From assembly GCF_025962655.1 (NCBI RefSeq), contig NZ_JAGFPE010000001.1, forward strand, positions 744,001 to 808,000: a DNA stretch of 64,000 bases. Direction: 5' to 3'. Below the pieces are notes generated by a model, which worked only from the letters and a program-made list of their open reading frames with translations, was not told the DNA's origin and did not search any database. Numbering within the stretch: the first letter of the stretch is position 1; every line of letters starts with the position of its first letter. Positions 54,815 to 63,931 of this stretch are shown in pieces. Position numbers and translations under genes: made by a program. The DNA comes from Candidatus Symbiopectobacterium sp. NZEC151. GTDB taxonomy: Bacteria; Pseudomonadota; Gammaproteobacteria; Enterobacterales; Enterobacteriaceae.

Positions 54815-55942
54815 TTAAAGAGAGATATTTTGTTCTGTTTTTGCATCAAAGATATGGCACTTATCCATATCAAACTTAAAGAACACCTGACGGTTCAGGC
54901 CATTCTTAATAATCAATCGTGCATCCTCGGAAGGAATACGACTGGTTATCTCAAAGCCATCAACCTTTATGTACATAAAGAATTCATGACCCATATTCTC
55001 TACGCGCACCAGTTCGCCGACAGAGTGGTTGTCTTCAAACGGTGCATCAGAGACTGACACATATTCAGGGCGCACGCCGAAGAAGATGTCCTGTGTCAGG
55101 TGAGAGCGGACTTTATCCTGCTGTGCCGTATTCAAGGGCAGGGTATAACCCCCTACGTGCAGAGCAATCTGACCGTTAGTTTCAACCAGTTTGCCCGGTT
55201 TAATGTTCATTTCCGGCGCGCCGATAAAGCCTGCCACGAACATGTTTTTCGGATAGTGATACAGGTTATCCGGCGTATCCACCTGCATGATGTGACCCAG
55301 TTTCATCACGCAGATACGGTCGCCCATGGTCATGGCTTCGGTCTGGTCGTGGGTAACGTAGACGCTGGTTGCTGGCTTGCCGCTTTTCTTCAACTGCTTG
55401 TGCAGGTCAGAAATACGGATACGCATCGAGGCACGCAGTTTGGCATCCAGGTTAGACAAGGGTTCGTCGAACAGGAACACGTCTGGTTTTTTCACAATCG
55501 CACGGCCTACGGCTACACGCTGTGCCTGACCACCGGACAGCTGACGCGGCAGACGGTCCATCAGGTCTTCCAGCTCCAGGATTTTGGCGGCTTCGTTAAC
55601 CTGTTCTTCAATCTTCTCTTTCGGCAATTTCGCCAGTTTCAGACCGAATGCCAGGTTCTCACGCACTGTCATGTGCGGGTAGAGGGCATAGTTCTGGAAC
55701 ACCATCGCGATACCGCGATCTTTGGGTACCAGGTTGTTTACGATGCGTTCACCGATACGAACTTCACCGCCACTGATGGTTTCCAGACCTGCCAGCATAC
55801 GCAGGGTAGTGGACTTGGCACAGCCGGACGGTCCAACGATAACCATGAACTCACCGTCTTTGATGGTCAGATCGATACCGTGAACTGCTTTGAAACCGTT
55901 GGAGTAAACTTTTTCCAGTTTGTTGAAAACTACTTCAGCCAT
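54815..55942 (-). CDS. togA: Oligogalacturonide ABC transporter, ATPase
   Basis: A 375-residue MalK/UgpC-type ATPase. Walker A is GPSGCAKSTT (near 36-45), where the usual Gly before Lys is Ala. Signature LSGGQAQRVAVGRAI, Walker B VFLFDEPLSNLDA and H-loop VYVTHDQTEA follow. The C-terminal ~130 residues form the OB-fold regulatory domain (FFGVRPEYV). It powers uptake through TogMN. It lies between togN and togB with short gaps and is translated with them. Confidence 0.93.
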   Translation of the reverse strand: MAEVVFNKLEKVYSNGFKAVHGIDLTIKDGEFMVIVGPSGCAKSTTLRMLAGLETISGGEVRIGERIVNNLVPKDRGIAMVFQNYALYPHMTVRENLAFGLKLAKLPKEKIEEQVNEAAKILELEDLMDRLPRQLSGGQAQRVAVGRAIVKKPDVFLFDEPLSNLDAKLRASMRIRISDLHKQLKKSGKPATSVYVTHDQTEAMTMGDRICVMKLGHIMQVDTPDNLYHYPKNMFVAGFIGAPEMNIKPGKLVETNGQIALHVGGYTLPLNTAQQDKVRSHLTQDIFFGVRPEYVSVSDAPFEDNHSVGELVRVENMGHEFFMYIKVDGFEITSRIPSEDARLIIKNGLNRQVFFKFDMDKCHIFDAKTEQNISL

Positions 55943-55955
55943 GATAAATCCTCTA

Positions 55956-56861
55956 TTAACCTTTAATTCCGCTGCTGGTCACGCCCTGAACAAAGTAGCG
56001 CTGTGCCAAGAAGAAAATGATGATGGATGGCAGGATCGAAATGCTTGCCATTGCTAAGATTTCGTTCCAGGGTGCGCCTTCTGTTACGTCGATGGACATT
56101 TTCAGAGCCAACGCAATCGGGTATTTATCCACGCTGTAGACATAGATCAGCGGGCCGATAAAGTCGTTCATGGACCACATGAACTGGAACAATGCGACAG
56201 AGATGATGGCCGGTTTCAGAATCGGCGTAACCACATACCACAACACCTGCCAGGAGTTACAGCCGTCAATCTGTGCTGCTTCTTCCATATCACGCGGTAC
56301 ACCGCGCAGGAACTGAATCAACATGAAGACGAAGAACCCTTGGGTTGCAAATGCACAAGGCAAATACAACGGCATGTAGCTGTTCAGCATGCCCATTTCA
56401 CGGAACATGATGTACTGAGGAATCAACAGTACGGTGCTGGGCAGCAACATGGTAGCGATCAAGGTCCCAAACCAGAAGTTTTTCCAAGGAATCTCGAAGC
56501 GGGCAAAGCCGTAAGCCACGATAACCGAGGAGATAATGGTCAGGATCACTTTCGGGATTACAAACTTGAAGGTGTTCAGCATGTAATGACCGAAGTTGTA
56601 CTCTGTACCGGTTTTCCAGCCGTTGACGAAGCCGTCACTGGTCGGGTTGTCCGGGAACAGTCCCAGCGTAGTAAAGATTTCATGGTTCGGTTTGAACGAT
56701 GCAGAGAACATCCACGCCAGTGGATACAGCATCAACAGACCGACGAATAACAACACAACATAGCGTACAGCCGCATTCATTTTTTCTTTACGCAACGTAC
56801 GACGAACTTCTGCTTCTGCGAGGGCTTGCGCCGATGACAGATTGGAATGGATATCAGCCAT
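55956..56861 (-). CDS. togN: Oligogalacturonide ABC transporter, permease
   Basis: A 301-residue MalG-type permease with six predicted helices. The EAA loop that contacts the ATPase is EEAAQIDGCNSWQVLWYVVTPILKP. The start at 56861 (MADIHSNLSS) is preceded by GGAGG and overlaps the togM 3' end by eight bases; the frame upstream is open but unsupported. It forms the membrane channel with TogM. Confidence 0.92.
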   Translation of the reverse strand: MADIHSNLSSAQALAEAEVRRTLRKEKMNAAVRYVVLLFVGLLMLYPLAWMFSASFKPNHEIFTTLGLFPDNPTSDGFVNGWKTGTEYNFGHYMLNTFKFVIPKVILTIISSVIVAYGFARFEIPWKNFWFGTLIATMLLPSTVLLIPQYIMFREMGMLNSYMPLYLPCAFATQGFFVFMLIQFLRGVPRDMEEAAQIDGCNSWQVLWYVVTPILKPAIISVALFQFMWSMNDFIGPLIYVYSVDKYPIALALKMSIDVTEGAPWNEILAMASISILPSIIIFFLAQRYFVQGVTSSGIKG

Positions 56862-57744
56862 TTTTTCCTCCTTTATCGGCGGAGTAGAACACCCAGTATT
56901 TAGACGATTTAAACGATATTGATGCGAACACAGCGACAACCAGGAACAGTACCCATGCTAACGCTGCCCCGTAGCCCATATCGAAATACTTGAACGCCGT
57001 ATCGTAGATGTAGAGCGAGAACAGATAGGTGTAGTGCGTCGGGCCACCACCGGTAATAACGTACGGCGCGGTAAACTCCTGGAACGCCTGCGTGGTCTGC
57101 ATGATGAAGTTGAAGAAAATAACCGGTGTAATCAACGGTACGGTCACTTTCAGGAACATCTGCCATTTAGACGCACCATCGATCATTGCGGCTTCGTACT
57201 GCGATTGCGGTACGTTCTGCAATGCGGCCAGGAAGATAACCATCGCGGAACCGAACTGCCATACGCGCAGCAGTGTTACCGACATCAGCGCCAGTGAAGG
57301 TTCGCCCAGCCAGTTGATAGCGTCGAAACCGAATACGGCAAGGAAGCTGTTCAACAGACCGTCGATGGCGAACAGGGCACGCCACAGTACGGCAATGGCT
57401 ACGCTACTACCGAGAATAGACGGTACATAGTAAGCAGTACGGAAGAACCCGATACCACGCAATTTGAAATTGAGCACAAATGCAATCAGCAGTGCGAAAA
57501 TCAATTTCAACGGAATGGTCAGGAATACATAGGCAAAGGTAACCCACAGAGATTTCCAGAAGAGGTCATCTTCCAGGAACATCCGGTGATAGTTTTCCAA
57601 ACCCGTAAACTCAGGTGGATTCATCAGATCATATTCAGTAAAACTGAGCACAAACGATGAAATAAAGGGGAAAGCGGTAAAAACTATCAACCCTATTATA
57701 TAAGGGGAGATATAGGCTAGCCCCAGCCTTTTGTTTTCATTCAT
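56854..57744 (-). CDS. togM: Oligogalacturonide ABC transporter, permease
   Basis: A 296-residue MalF-type permease with six predicted helices (IGLIVFTAFPFISSFVLSF near the N-terminus). The EAA loop is YEAAMIDGASKWQMFLKVTVPLITP. It is the first tog gene, 42 bp after pelW. TogM and TogN together form the inner-membrane channel for oligogalacturonides and unsaturated digalacturonate. Confidence 0.92.
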   Translation of the reverse strand: MNENKRLGLAYISPYIIGLIVFTAFPFISSFVLSFTEYDLMNPPEFTGLENYHRMFLEDDLFWKSLWVTFAYVFLTIPLKLIFALLIAFVLNFKLRGIGFFRTAYYVPSILGSSVAIAVLWRALFAIDGLLNSFLAVFGFDAINWLGEPSLALMSVTLLRVWQFGSAMVIFLAALQNVPQSQYEAAMIDGASKWQMFLKVTVPLITPVIFFNFIMQTTQAFQEFTAPYVITGGGPTHYTYLFSLYIYDTAFKYFDMGYGAALAWVLFLVVAVFASISFKSSKYWVFYSADKGGKNG

Positions 57745-57786
57745 AATGCTTACCTACTTAGTAATTGAGAACCATTAAAATAAAAA

Positions 57787-59418
57787 TCAATGTGTTAATA
57801 ACTCTGGATAAATTAATTCCACGTCATAAACAATTCTGTTTTCCCCATTAAAGCGAAAATCACCGTGGACGTATCCACCCTGCGTTAAAAGTGCCGGTAC
57901 CGCGTCACGTTTACCGTGACAAGCGGCAACAAACGTCAGCAATGCCAGAGGAAGAGGATCATCCAGGCGTAAATAACGATGTTGTACCGAACGAACAAAC
58001 AAACCATGATGAAAGTGCTGTTTGAATAAGGTTTCCGCTACGCGCCAGGCGCGTTCTGCCCAAAGTGGGGACTGCGTTTTTTCCGCCAGTTCCGTCAAGG
58101 CAACCAACAGGAAAGGCGTTGCGCTGTTTTCCAAGCCATCTTGCTCACCGCGCTGCGCCATTGTCTCAATCAGGGCATACAGCTCATCGTCATCGCTCAA
58201 GCTATAAGCACGTACCAACGGCAGCAAATAATCACCTTCGAGTGCGAAGGGGGCTAATGTGGTGCCTTTTTTGCCATAATAGCCATCACGCGGGAACACA
58301 AAGCCGGTCATATCCTGGCCGTTGTTCCACATCGGTCGCAGCGTGTTGCTGACCACGTCATAAGCGTACTGGTAGTAATTCTTTAAGCCTGAAATTACCC
58401 AGGTCATGATGTCGCTATCGGGCTGCTGGCGCAGAATATCCAACATTGCCAGCGGGTTATCAATCAATAACGGGCGCATGTCGCGGAACAGCACATTGGC
58501 CTCTTTGGCGATAACGCCAAATTCCGGACCAAACTGACGCTGTGCACGGTCGCCGAACCAGGATTGCGTCTGGTTGTCATCTTCCGGTACCGGCTGGCGT
58601 TGCAACGGCGAACTGAACTGATACACCGGCATCCCGGTTTCAGGATTACGCGCCAACACATACTGGCGATATAAATGCTTACCCCATGCCGCCGCTGACG
58701 CATCGCCGGTAAAGCGCGCATACGCAAAGGCGGCGTAAATCAGGTCGGTACCCGCGTTGACGAAGGTCAACCCTTTGGTCAGCGGCAGTTCAGGCCAGAT
58801 CGCCGGGTCAACCACATCACGGCGTGCGTGTTCAAACACCTGCGGGTCACGCGTTTTGGCGTAATCACCGTGGCGGCCAAGATCCAGTTGCTGCCAATCT
58901 TCAACATGGGCATTCCAGAAACCCTGCAAATAGTTCAGCGTTTTTTCTGCGTCGACGCGGTGCAACAGCGCGTAATAGGGCAGATGGTGTTTTAATTCAT
59001 GCACCATGGCTTTGGATTCCGGCCCTTCGCTGCCCAGCGTATCCAGATTGATAAAACGGTGCCCGCCCCAATAGAACAGGCCGCTGTTGTCATCAACATA
59101 ATGTTGGAAGAAGTAGTCGGTATAAGCGGTTGCCTGCTGTTCGTAACTGGAATCGCCAGTAATGATGCTCATGGCGCTTAAGGTTCTTAACCAGTTTTGC
59201 TGGCTGGCGAAATTCGCGATGGGCGCATCATGGCCATCCGGGAATTTCCACACTACGGGTTGTTGCGTGGTGACATCAAAGCCGTCTGCCCGCAGCGGTG
59301 AAGGATTTTTACGGCTTTGAGCGGCCTGCGATACGCGAGCGATATGGCTATCCAGGGCGGCTAACCATTCGTTGAGTGTCGTTTCTGAGCTGGTGCGTAA
59401 AGTCGTAAAAATACTCAT
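57787..59418 (-). CDS. pelW: Cytoplasmic exopolygalacturonate lyase PelW (PL2)
   Basis: A 543-residue pectate disaccharide lyase of polysaccharide lyase family 2 that cuts imported oligogalacturonides to unsaturated dimers, which Ogl then splits. No signal peptide is present, consistent with its cytoplasmic role. Conserved blocks include FYWGGHRFINLDTLG, ELKHHLPYY, DPAIWPELPLTKGLTFVNAGT and FPRDGYYGKKGTTLAPFALEGDY. It is the promoter-proximal gene of the pelW-togMNAB operon, and a KdgR box lies about 40 bp upstream. Confidence 0.93.
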   Translation of the reverse strand: MSIFTTLRTSSETTLNEWLAALDSHIARVSQAAQSRKNPSPLRADGFDVTTQQPVVWKFPDGHDAPIANFASQQNWLRTLSAMSIITGDSSYEQQATAYTDYFFQHYVDDNSGLFYWGGHRFINLDTLGSEGPESKAMVHELKHHLPYYALLHRVDAEKTLNYLQGFWNAHVEDWQQLDLGRHGDYAKTRDPQVFEHARRDVVDPAIWPELPLTKGLTFVNAGTDLIYAAFAYARFTGDASAAAWGKHLYRQYVLARNPETGMPVYQFSSPLQRQPVPEDDNQTQSWFGDRAQRQFGPEFGVIAKEANVLFRDMRPLLIDNPLAMLDILRQQPDSDIMTWVISGLKNYYQYAYDVVSNTLRPMWNNGQDMTGFVFPRDGYYGKKGTTLAPFALEGDYLLPLVRAYSLSDDDELYALIETMAQRGEQDGLENSATPFLLVALTELAEKTQSPLWAERAWRVAETLFKQHFHHGLFVRSVQHRYLRLDDPLPLALLTFVAACHGKRDAVPALLTQGGYVHGDFRFNGENRIVYDVELIYPELLTH

Positions 59419-59456
59419 CGAGAACCTTCTTATCGAACTGCGTTGCAGTTCCTTAT

Positions 59457-59478
59457 AAATAGAAACACTGTTTCGATT
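59457..59478. promoter_or_regulatory. KdgR box of pelW-togMNAB
   Basis: AATAGAAACACTGTTTCGAT contains GAAAC-ACT-GTTTC, about 40 bp before the pelW start on the minus strand. Confidence 0.85.
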
Positions 59479-59835
59479 GATTATATTGCGCTATTTGCCC
59501 GCTCGTCATGCACGCAATCTCGAAAGTGTGATCAAAGTCGGAACGTTGTTTTGATTTTTTTTAAGGAGGCGGTTTTGGCAAGGGTTGCGCCACCTTGTTT
59601 TAACTAACTAATTGAAATATATATCAAAGAAAACGCATTGTTGGAACGTGTCGCGTTATCTGTTAAAAAAATGTGTGAGCTTGTCAGCGTGCTATCGGTC
59701 AGAATTGCTACCGCATTGCTTTCATTGGTGAAACCAGAGAAGTGTAGTAAAGAACCGGGATGCTGCTAGCCAAGTCTGCTTGCTGCTACTGGTTCTTGGT
59801 ACGCTACATTTACGCTTGCTCGCCACTGAGAGAAC

Positions 59836-59911
59836 GAAAGCGCCGGGCAAAACAGCTCAAGTTGCGTGGCAGTGACAACCTGACCTGTTCCGGTGCGCGC
59901 CCGGCGCTTTC
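59836..59911. repeat. 13-bp perfect inverted repeat, possible structured RNA
   Basis: GAAAGCGCCGGGC (59836-59848) pairs exactly with GCCCGGCGCTTTC (59899-59911). The 50-base interior can form a further small stem (GTTG/CAAC around 59861-59879). GC-rich in an AT-rich intergenic region. It is not followed by a T run. Confidence 0.6.
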
Positions 59912-59952
59912 ATGTTTGGAGAAGCGTGAAGCTGATGGTATAGTAATTCAAT

Positions 59953-59975
59953 AAAAGTGAAATATTGTTTTATTT
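59953..59975. promoter_or_regulatory. KdgR box of kdgF
   Basis: AAGTGAAATATTGTTTTATT with GAAAT-ATT-GTTTT, one arm slightly degenerate, 140 bp before the kdgF start. Confidence 0.75.
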
Positions 59976-60115
59976 ATTTCTTGAAGGCCGTCATGCTTTT
60001 ACACCTTTTCAGTTTCGTTCGTAACGAATGTTACTAGAATGGCGCAATCCGTATGCAGTGCCTACCCGCATCCCGTTGGGAATTAGGCGATAACAATGAA
60101 TAGGAAGGAGTGACC

Positions 60116-60448
60116 ATGAAACGCTACTTTATTGATGATGAAACCCCGTGGGAAGAACTGGGCGGCGGTATTAAACGCAAAATCATGACCTGGACCGACA
60201 ACCTGATGATGGTGTTGGTGCATTTTGATAAAGGGGCTATCGGTACGCCGCACACCCATGATATCCACGATCAGATTGCCTACGTTGCTGCGGGCAGCTT
60301 TGAAGTGGTGATTGAAGGGGAAAAACACATTCTGAAAGCGGGCGATGCCTATCTGGCCGTTAAGAATGAAATGCACGGCGTGGTGTCATTGGAAGATGGC
60401 AGCATCTTGATTGATACCTTCAATCCGAAACGCGCTGATTTCCTCTAA
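60116..60448 (+). CDS. kdgF: Cupin protein KdgF (unsaturated uronate ketonising enzyme)
   Basis: A 110-residue single-domain cupin. Known KdgF enzymes convert 4,5-unsaturated monouronates from pectin to the linear ketonised form that feeds the KduI/KduD pathway. Metal ligands are visible as GTPHTHDIHDQ (H-x-H plus Gln) and the later His in EMHGVVS. ATG 60116 is chosen because AAGGAG lies five bases upstream; a GTG at 60110 overlaps that site. It is divergent from pelW with its own KdgR box. kduI is not in the window. Confidence 0.92.
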   Translation: MKRYFIDDETPWEELGGGIKRKIMTWTDNLMMVLVHFDKGAIGTPHTHDIHDQIAYVAAGSFEVVIEGEKHILKAGDAYLAVKNEMHGVVSLEDGSILIDTFNPKRADFL

Positions 60449-60516
60449 GCGCCGCTGATTCTAGCGTTACAAACCGGCCAGGCGATTGGCCGGTTTATCC
60501 TCCCCGTCAGTCCCGA

Positions 60517-61188
60517 TCACTTTCCCGTCAAATCTTCCAGCGTTAACGCTGCCAGTGAATGCAACGTTTTGTCAGCCAATACCCAACGCGGATCCTGGGC
60601 ATGCGCAGTGCTTGGCACCACGATGGAGCGCATACGCGCGGCTTTGGTGGCAATCATGCCGTTGACAGAGTCTTCCAGTGTGACACAGCACAGCGGTGAA
60701 ATACCTAACGCCTGCGCCGCGTTTAAATAGACCTGCGGGTGCGGTTTACTGAAAGGCAGTGATTCCGCAGAGGCCAGCGTAGCGAAATAGTGCGTCAAAC
60801 CAAAGGTGTGCAACACGTGTTGCAGCATAAACAGCGGGGATGCGGAAGCCAGTCCGATGCGAAAGCCCTGTTCCTGACACAGTTGCAAAGCGTGCTCAAC
60901 GCCGGGCAGCAGTGGGCGGCGTTCATCCACCAGTTCAAGGGTGCGGGCGATAATACGCTTGACCACCTCACTGCGGCTGGGGGTTTTCCAAGGGGAGTAC
61001 TGATACCACAGGTCAACCACCAGATCGATACGCAAGCCTAACAAATCGGGCAGGGTATCGCGCACCGAGGTATCCACCCCTAATGCTGCAATCACTTCTA
61101 CCTCAGCCTGTTCCCACAAGGGTTCAGAATCGATCAGCAAGCCGTCCATATCAAACAAGGCGGCGCGAGGCGCGTTAGCTACAGACAT
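60517..61188 (-). CDS. hxpB: HAD-type hexitol phosphatase HxpB (YniC)
   Basis: A 223-residue HAD phosphatase: nucleophile motif FDMDGLLIDSE (D13, D15), SASPL (motif II), KPHPQVYL (motif III Lys) and LEDSVNGMIATKAA (motif IV). It is strongly similar to E. coli YniC/HxpB, which hydrolyses 2-deoxyglucose 6-phosphate and hexitol phosphates. It lies next to yniB and yniA as in E. coli, divergent from yniB. Confidence 0.9.
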   Translation of the reverse strand: MSVANAPRAALFDMDGLLIDSEPLWEQAEVEVIAALGVDTSVRDTLPDLLGLRIDLVVDLWYQYSPWKTPSRSEVVKRIIARTLELVDERRPLLPGVEHALQLCQEQGFRIGLASASPLFMLQHVLHTFGLTHYFATLASAESLPFSKPHPQVYLNAAQALGISPLCCVTLEDSVNGMIATKAARMRSIVVPSTAHAQDPRWVLADKTLHSLAALTLEDLTGK

Positions 61189-61457
61189 CTACGTCTCCTG
61201 TCAGGTAAAAAGAGGTCATGGGGCTGAGTTGGCCGCTTCCAGCCCGCGTATATCAGCCCTGCAACGGGCAGGCTACCACAGTTTTCACCGTCATGGGGCG
61301 TTGTGTATGGGTGTCTACACTGCCTATCGACAGTTATTATGGTTATAATGCAACGGGATATGCCAGCGGCTTCTGTTTCGGCGTTGCCTGCCCGTTACCC
61401 CGGAGCCGCTCGTGCTGGGTGAGGGCTATTTTATCGCGTCATTTATAAGGGGAACTC

Positions 61458-62006
61458 ATGACGTATCAACAGGCGGGTCTTATTGCGATTATAAAACGCA
61501 TTGCAGGATGGATCCTTTTTATCCCGGCTCTGCTCTCAACCTGCATATCGCTGGCGAACTATGTCTATCAATACACGCAAAAAAAGCAGGGCATTGATGC
61601 CGTACTTCTGGATTTTCTGCACCTTATGATTGATATGACGCGCTTTAACACGCCGTTTCTTAACCTTTTTTGGTACAACTCGCCGATGCCGGATTTCTCC
61701 CGGCCCTTCGCTGTCGCCAGTATCATGTTCTGGATTATCTATTTATTGATTTTTGTTGGGCTGGCACTGCAAGTGAGCGGTGCGCGCATGTCGCGCCAGG
61801 CGCGGGCGGTGCGTGAGGGCATTGAGGATCAGGTGATTCTTGAGAAAATGAAAGGGAGTGAGGGACGCACCCGTGAAGAGCTGGCATCACGGGCAGAAGT
61901 GCCGCATCACACCATTTTTCTGCAATATTTCCCGCTGTATATCATGCCGATTATTACCGCCGTTGCCGGTTACCTGGTGTTGCGCCTGCTGAGCGTACCC
62001 GTGTGA
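61458..62006 (+). CDS. yniB: YniB family inner-membrane protein
   Basis: A 182-residue protein with three likely membrane helices (about 13-36, 82-105 and 157-178) and a charged middle segment (RMSRQARAVREGIEDQVILE). It is highly similar to E. coli YniB, of unknown function. AAGGGGAACTC precedes the ATG. It is convergent with yniA. A TATAAT-like element near 61342 may be its promoter. Confidence 0.85.
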   Translation: MTYQQAGLIAIIKRIAGWILFIPALLSTCISLANYVYQYTQKKQGIDAVLLDFLHLMIDMTRFNTPFLNLFWYNSPMPDFSRPFAVASIMFWIIYLLIFVGLALQVSGARMSRQARAVREGIEDQVILEKMKGSEGRTREELASRAEVPHHTIFLQYFPLYIMPIITAVAGYLVLRLLSVPV

Positions 62007-62060
62007 TAGCTACCGCAGCCCTTGCGACATGATGCTGCAAGGGCTGTGCCACCGTCTGAT

Positions 62061-62921
62061 TCACGTGGTCAACTGCTGCTCAATAGCCTGTTGCGCCGCA
62101 GTAACATGTTGCCCGCCAAACAAATTTGCCCGGTTAAGCAGATAATAGATCTGGTATAACGGCTGGCGTTCAATAAAGCCCTTATCCAGCGGCCAGACGT
62201 TTTGATAACCGTCATAGATTTGCGGTGGCAGCGAGGGTGTGAGGGGTAACATAGCCAAATCACACTCTCTGTCGCCCCAATAGCTGGCCGGATCGAACAG
62301 GAAACTGCCATCATGATAGCTGGCGCAGTTGTCGGGCCAAAGATCGCCGTGCAGCAGTGAGGGTTGCGGTTGATGTCCAGCCAGGCGCGACTCCACCTGC
62401 ATAATCAACGAATCGATATCACCGAAGTACATCCCTTTTTCGGCAGCCAACTGCAACTGCCAGCCAATGCGCTGTTCGGCAAAGAACGTGGCCCAACGCC
62501 GCTGCCAGCTATTCGGTTGTGGCGTGGTTGAGAGGTCATTATCAAAATCCAAACCAAATTGTGGCTGGTCGCTCCATTGATGCAGATGTGCCAGCTGCTC
62601 TCCGAGGCACCAGGCACTGTGCGCATCCAGCGGCTTTGGAGCAAGGTATTCCATCAGCAGAAAGCTGTGATCCCGTGAACTCCCTACGCCATACACGGCA
62701 GGCACACGTACCGTACGACTGCGTGCCAGCAGCGCCAGTTGATCGGCCTCAGCGGTGAATTTGGGCAACATCTCGCGGATATCGCTCTTGACGAAAACAT
62801 CATACTCACCGTATTTCACCTGCCAGACGGTGTGCATCTCTCCGGCTTCACACGCCTGGTACTCGAAGATATCAGCGGTTCCAAGATGTTCATCCAATAG
62901 CTTGCCGATTGCTTGCCACAT
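62061..62921 (-). CDS. yniA: YniA, fructosamine kinase family protein
   Basis: A 286-residue kinase-like protein of the fructosamine/ketosamine-3-kinase family. LLHGDLWPDNCASYHDGSFL contains the catalytic HGDLWxxN, and FDPASYWGDRECDLAML supplies the DPA metal-binding site. The family phosphorylates glycated amines so that they can be removed. The N-terminal lobe has VFVKSD with the ATP-contacting Lys. It is convergent with yniB as in E. coli. Confidence 0.88.
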   Translation of the reverse strand: MWQAIGKLLDEHLGTADIFEYQACEAGEMHTVWQVKYGEYDVFVKSDIREMLPKFTAEADQLALLARSRTVRVPAVYGVGSSRDHSFLLMEYLAPKPLDAHSAWCLGEQLAHLHQWSDQPQFGLDFDNDLSTTPQPNSWQRRWATFFAEQRIGWQLQLAAEKGMYFGDIDSLIMQVESRLAGHQPQPSLLHGDLWPDNCASYHDGSFLFDPASYWGDRECDLAMLPLTPSLPPQIYDGYQNVWPLDKGFIERQPLYQIYYLLNRANLFGGQHVTAAQQAIEQQLTT

Positions 62922-63076
62922 AGCGCCACCCCCGTTGATGATGTCACGAAGAGATTGTTACCTTAGCGTATTCCTTATCAGTAAACCTGAAGCTGTCGCA
63001 CAGCATGGGCAATCGCCCACACCGAGAGCAGTATAACCCGAATCGTCAGCCGCTGGCTGAAAAACGCGCTATCGTG

Positions 63077-63931
63077 TTAAGACAACGCCGCTTGCGCGAT
63101 GCGCTGACGTCGGGTGCGAACCTGATGCACGGTCAAGGCCAGCGCGAAGAACAGCGCCTGAACCAATACGATACAAGGCCCCGTTGCGCCATCCAGATAA
63201 AAACTGATCAGCGTGCCCGCAACGCAGGAGAACACCGATACGCAGGTGGCGACAATCAGCATACCATCAAAGGTTTTACACACCATAAACGCGACGATAC
63301 CGGGGGCGATAAGCATGGCAATGACCAAAATAACCCCAACGGCTTGCAGCGATGCAACGATAGTCATCGCCAGCAGGCAAAGTAGACCGTAGTGGAGCCA
63401 TTTGACCGGCAGGCCAATCACACGGGCATGGTGTGGATCGAAGCAATACAGCATCAAGTCACGGCGTTTAAGCATGACAATGACCAGCGTGACACCGGCA
63501 ATCAGCAGGATTTGCGTCAACTCTTGTGCGGTGATCCCCAAGACGTTGCCAAACAGAATATGCGACAGATGTTGGTCGGTATCTATCCGGGCAAACATCA
63601 CCAGCCCGAGGGCGAACATGCCAGAGAAAACGATACCCATCACGGTATCTTCTTTGACGCGGCTATGCTCTTTCAGATAACCGGTGGCGAGCGCGCACAG
63701 CACGCCGGAGGCAAATGCGCCTACCGCAAAGGGAATACCGAGCAAGAACGCCACAACGATGCCGGGCAGTACGGCGTGGGAGATGGCATCCCCCATTAAC
63801 GACCACCCTTTGAGCACCAGATAGCAGGAGAGTACCGCACACACCACGCCGGTGACGACGGCAGCCAGCAGTGCGCGTTGCATGAACGGATAGGCCAGCG
63901 GTTCAATGATCCAATCAAACAACATTGTCAT
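63077..63931 (-). CDS. sitD: Manganese/iron ABC transporter permease, SitD/YfeD type
   Basis: A 284-residue ABC-3 family permease with eight or nine predicted helices. The blocks CYLVLKGWSLMGDAISHAVLPGIV, VKEDTVMGIVFSGMFALGLV and FDPHHARVIGLPVKWLHYGLL fit SitD rather than SitC. It imports Mn2+ and Fe2+ together with SitA, SitB and SitC. It overlaps the preceding permease gene by four bases (ATGA), so the two are translationally coupled. Confidence 0.85.
   Translation of the reverse strand: MTMLFDWIIEPLAYPFMQRALLAAVVTGVVCAVLSCYLVLKGWSLMGDAISHAVLPGIVVAFLLGIPFAVGAFASGVLCALATGYLKEHSRVKEDTVMGIVFSGMFALGLVMFARIDTDQHLSHILFGNVLGITAQELTQILLIAGVTLVIVMLKRRDLMLYCFDPHHARVIGLPVKWLHYGLLCLLAMTIVASLQAVGVILVIAMLIAPGIVAFMVCKTFDGMLIVATCVSVFSCVAGTLISFYLDGATGPCIVLVQALFFALALTVHQVRTRRQRIAQAALS

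Larger units (their letters stand above)
59419..60115. other. Divergent pelW/kdgF control region
   Basis: About 700 bp with two KdgR boxes, one facing each gene (59457-59478 and 59953-59975), a weak CRP-like TGTGATCAAAGTCGGA near 59527, and an unexplained 13-bp inverted repeat (59836-59911). A 64-codon ORF at 59760-59954 overlaps the repeat and has no ribosome-binding site. Confidence 0.6.

Noticed and set aside
59760..59954. 64-codon ORF in the pelW/kdgF intergenic region
   Set aside because: It runs through the GC-rich inverted repeat, has no ribosome-binding site and is basic low-quality sequence.
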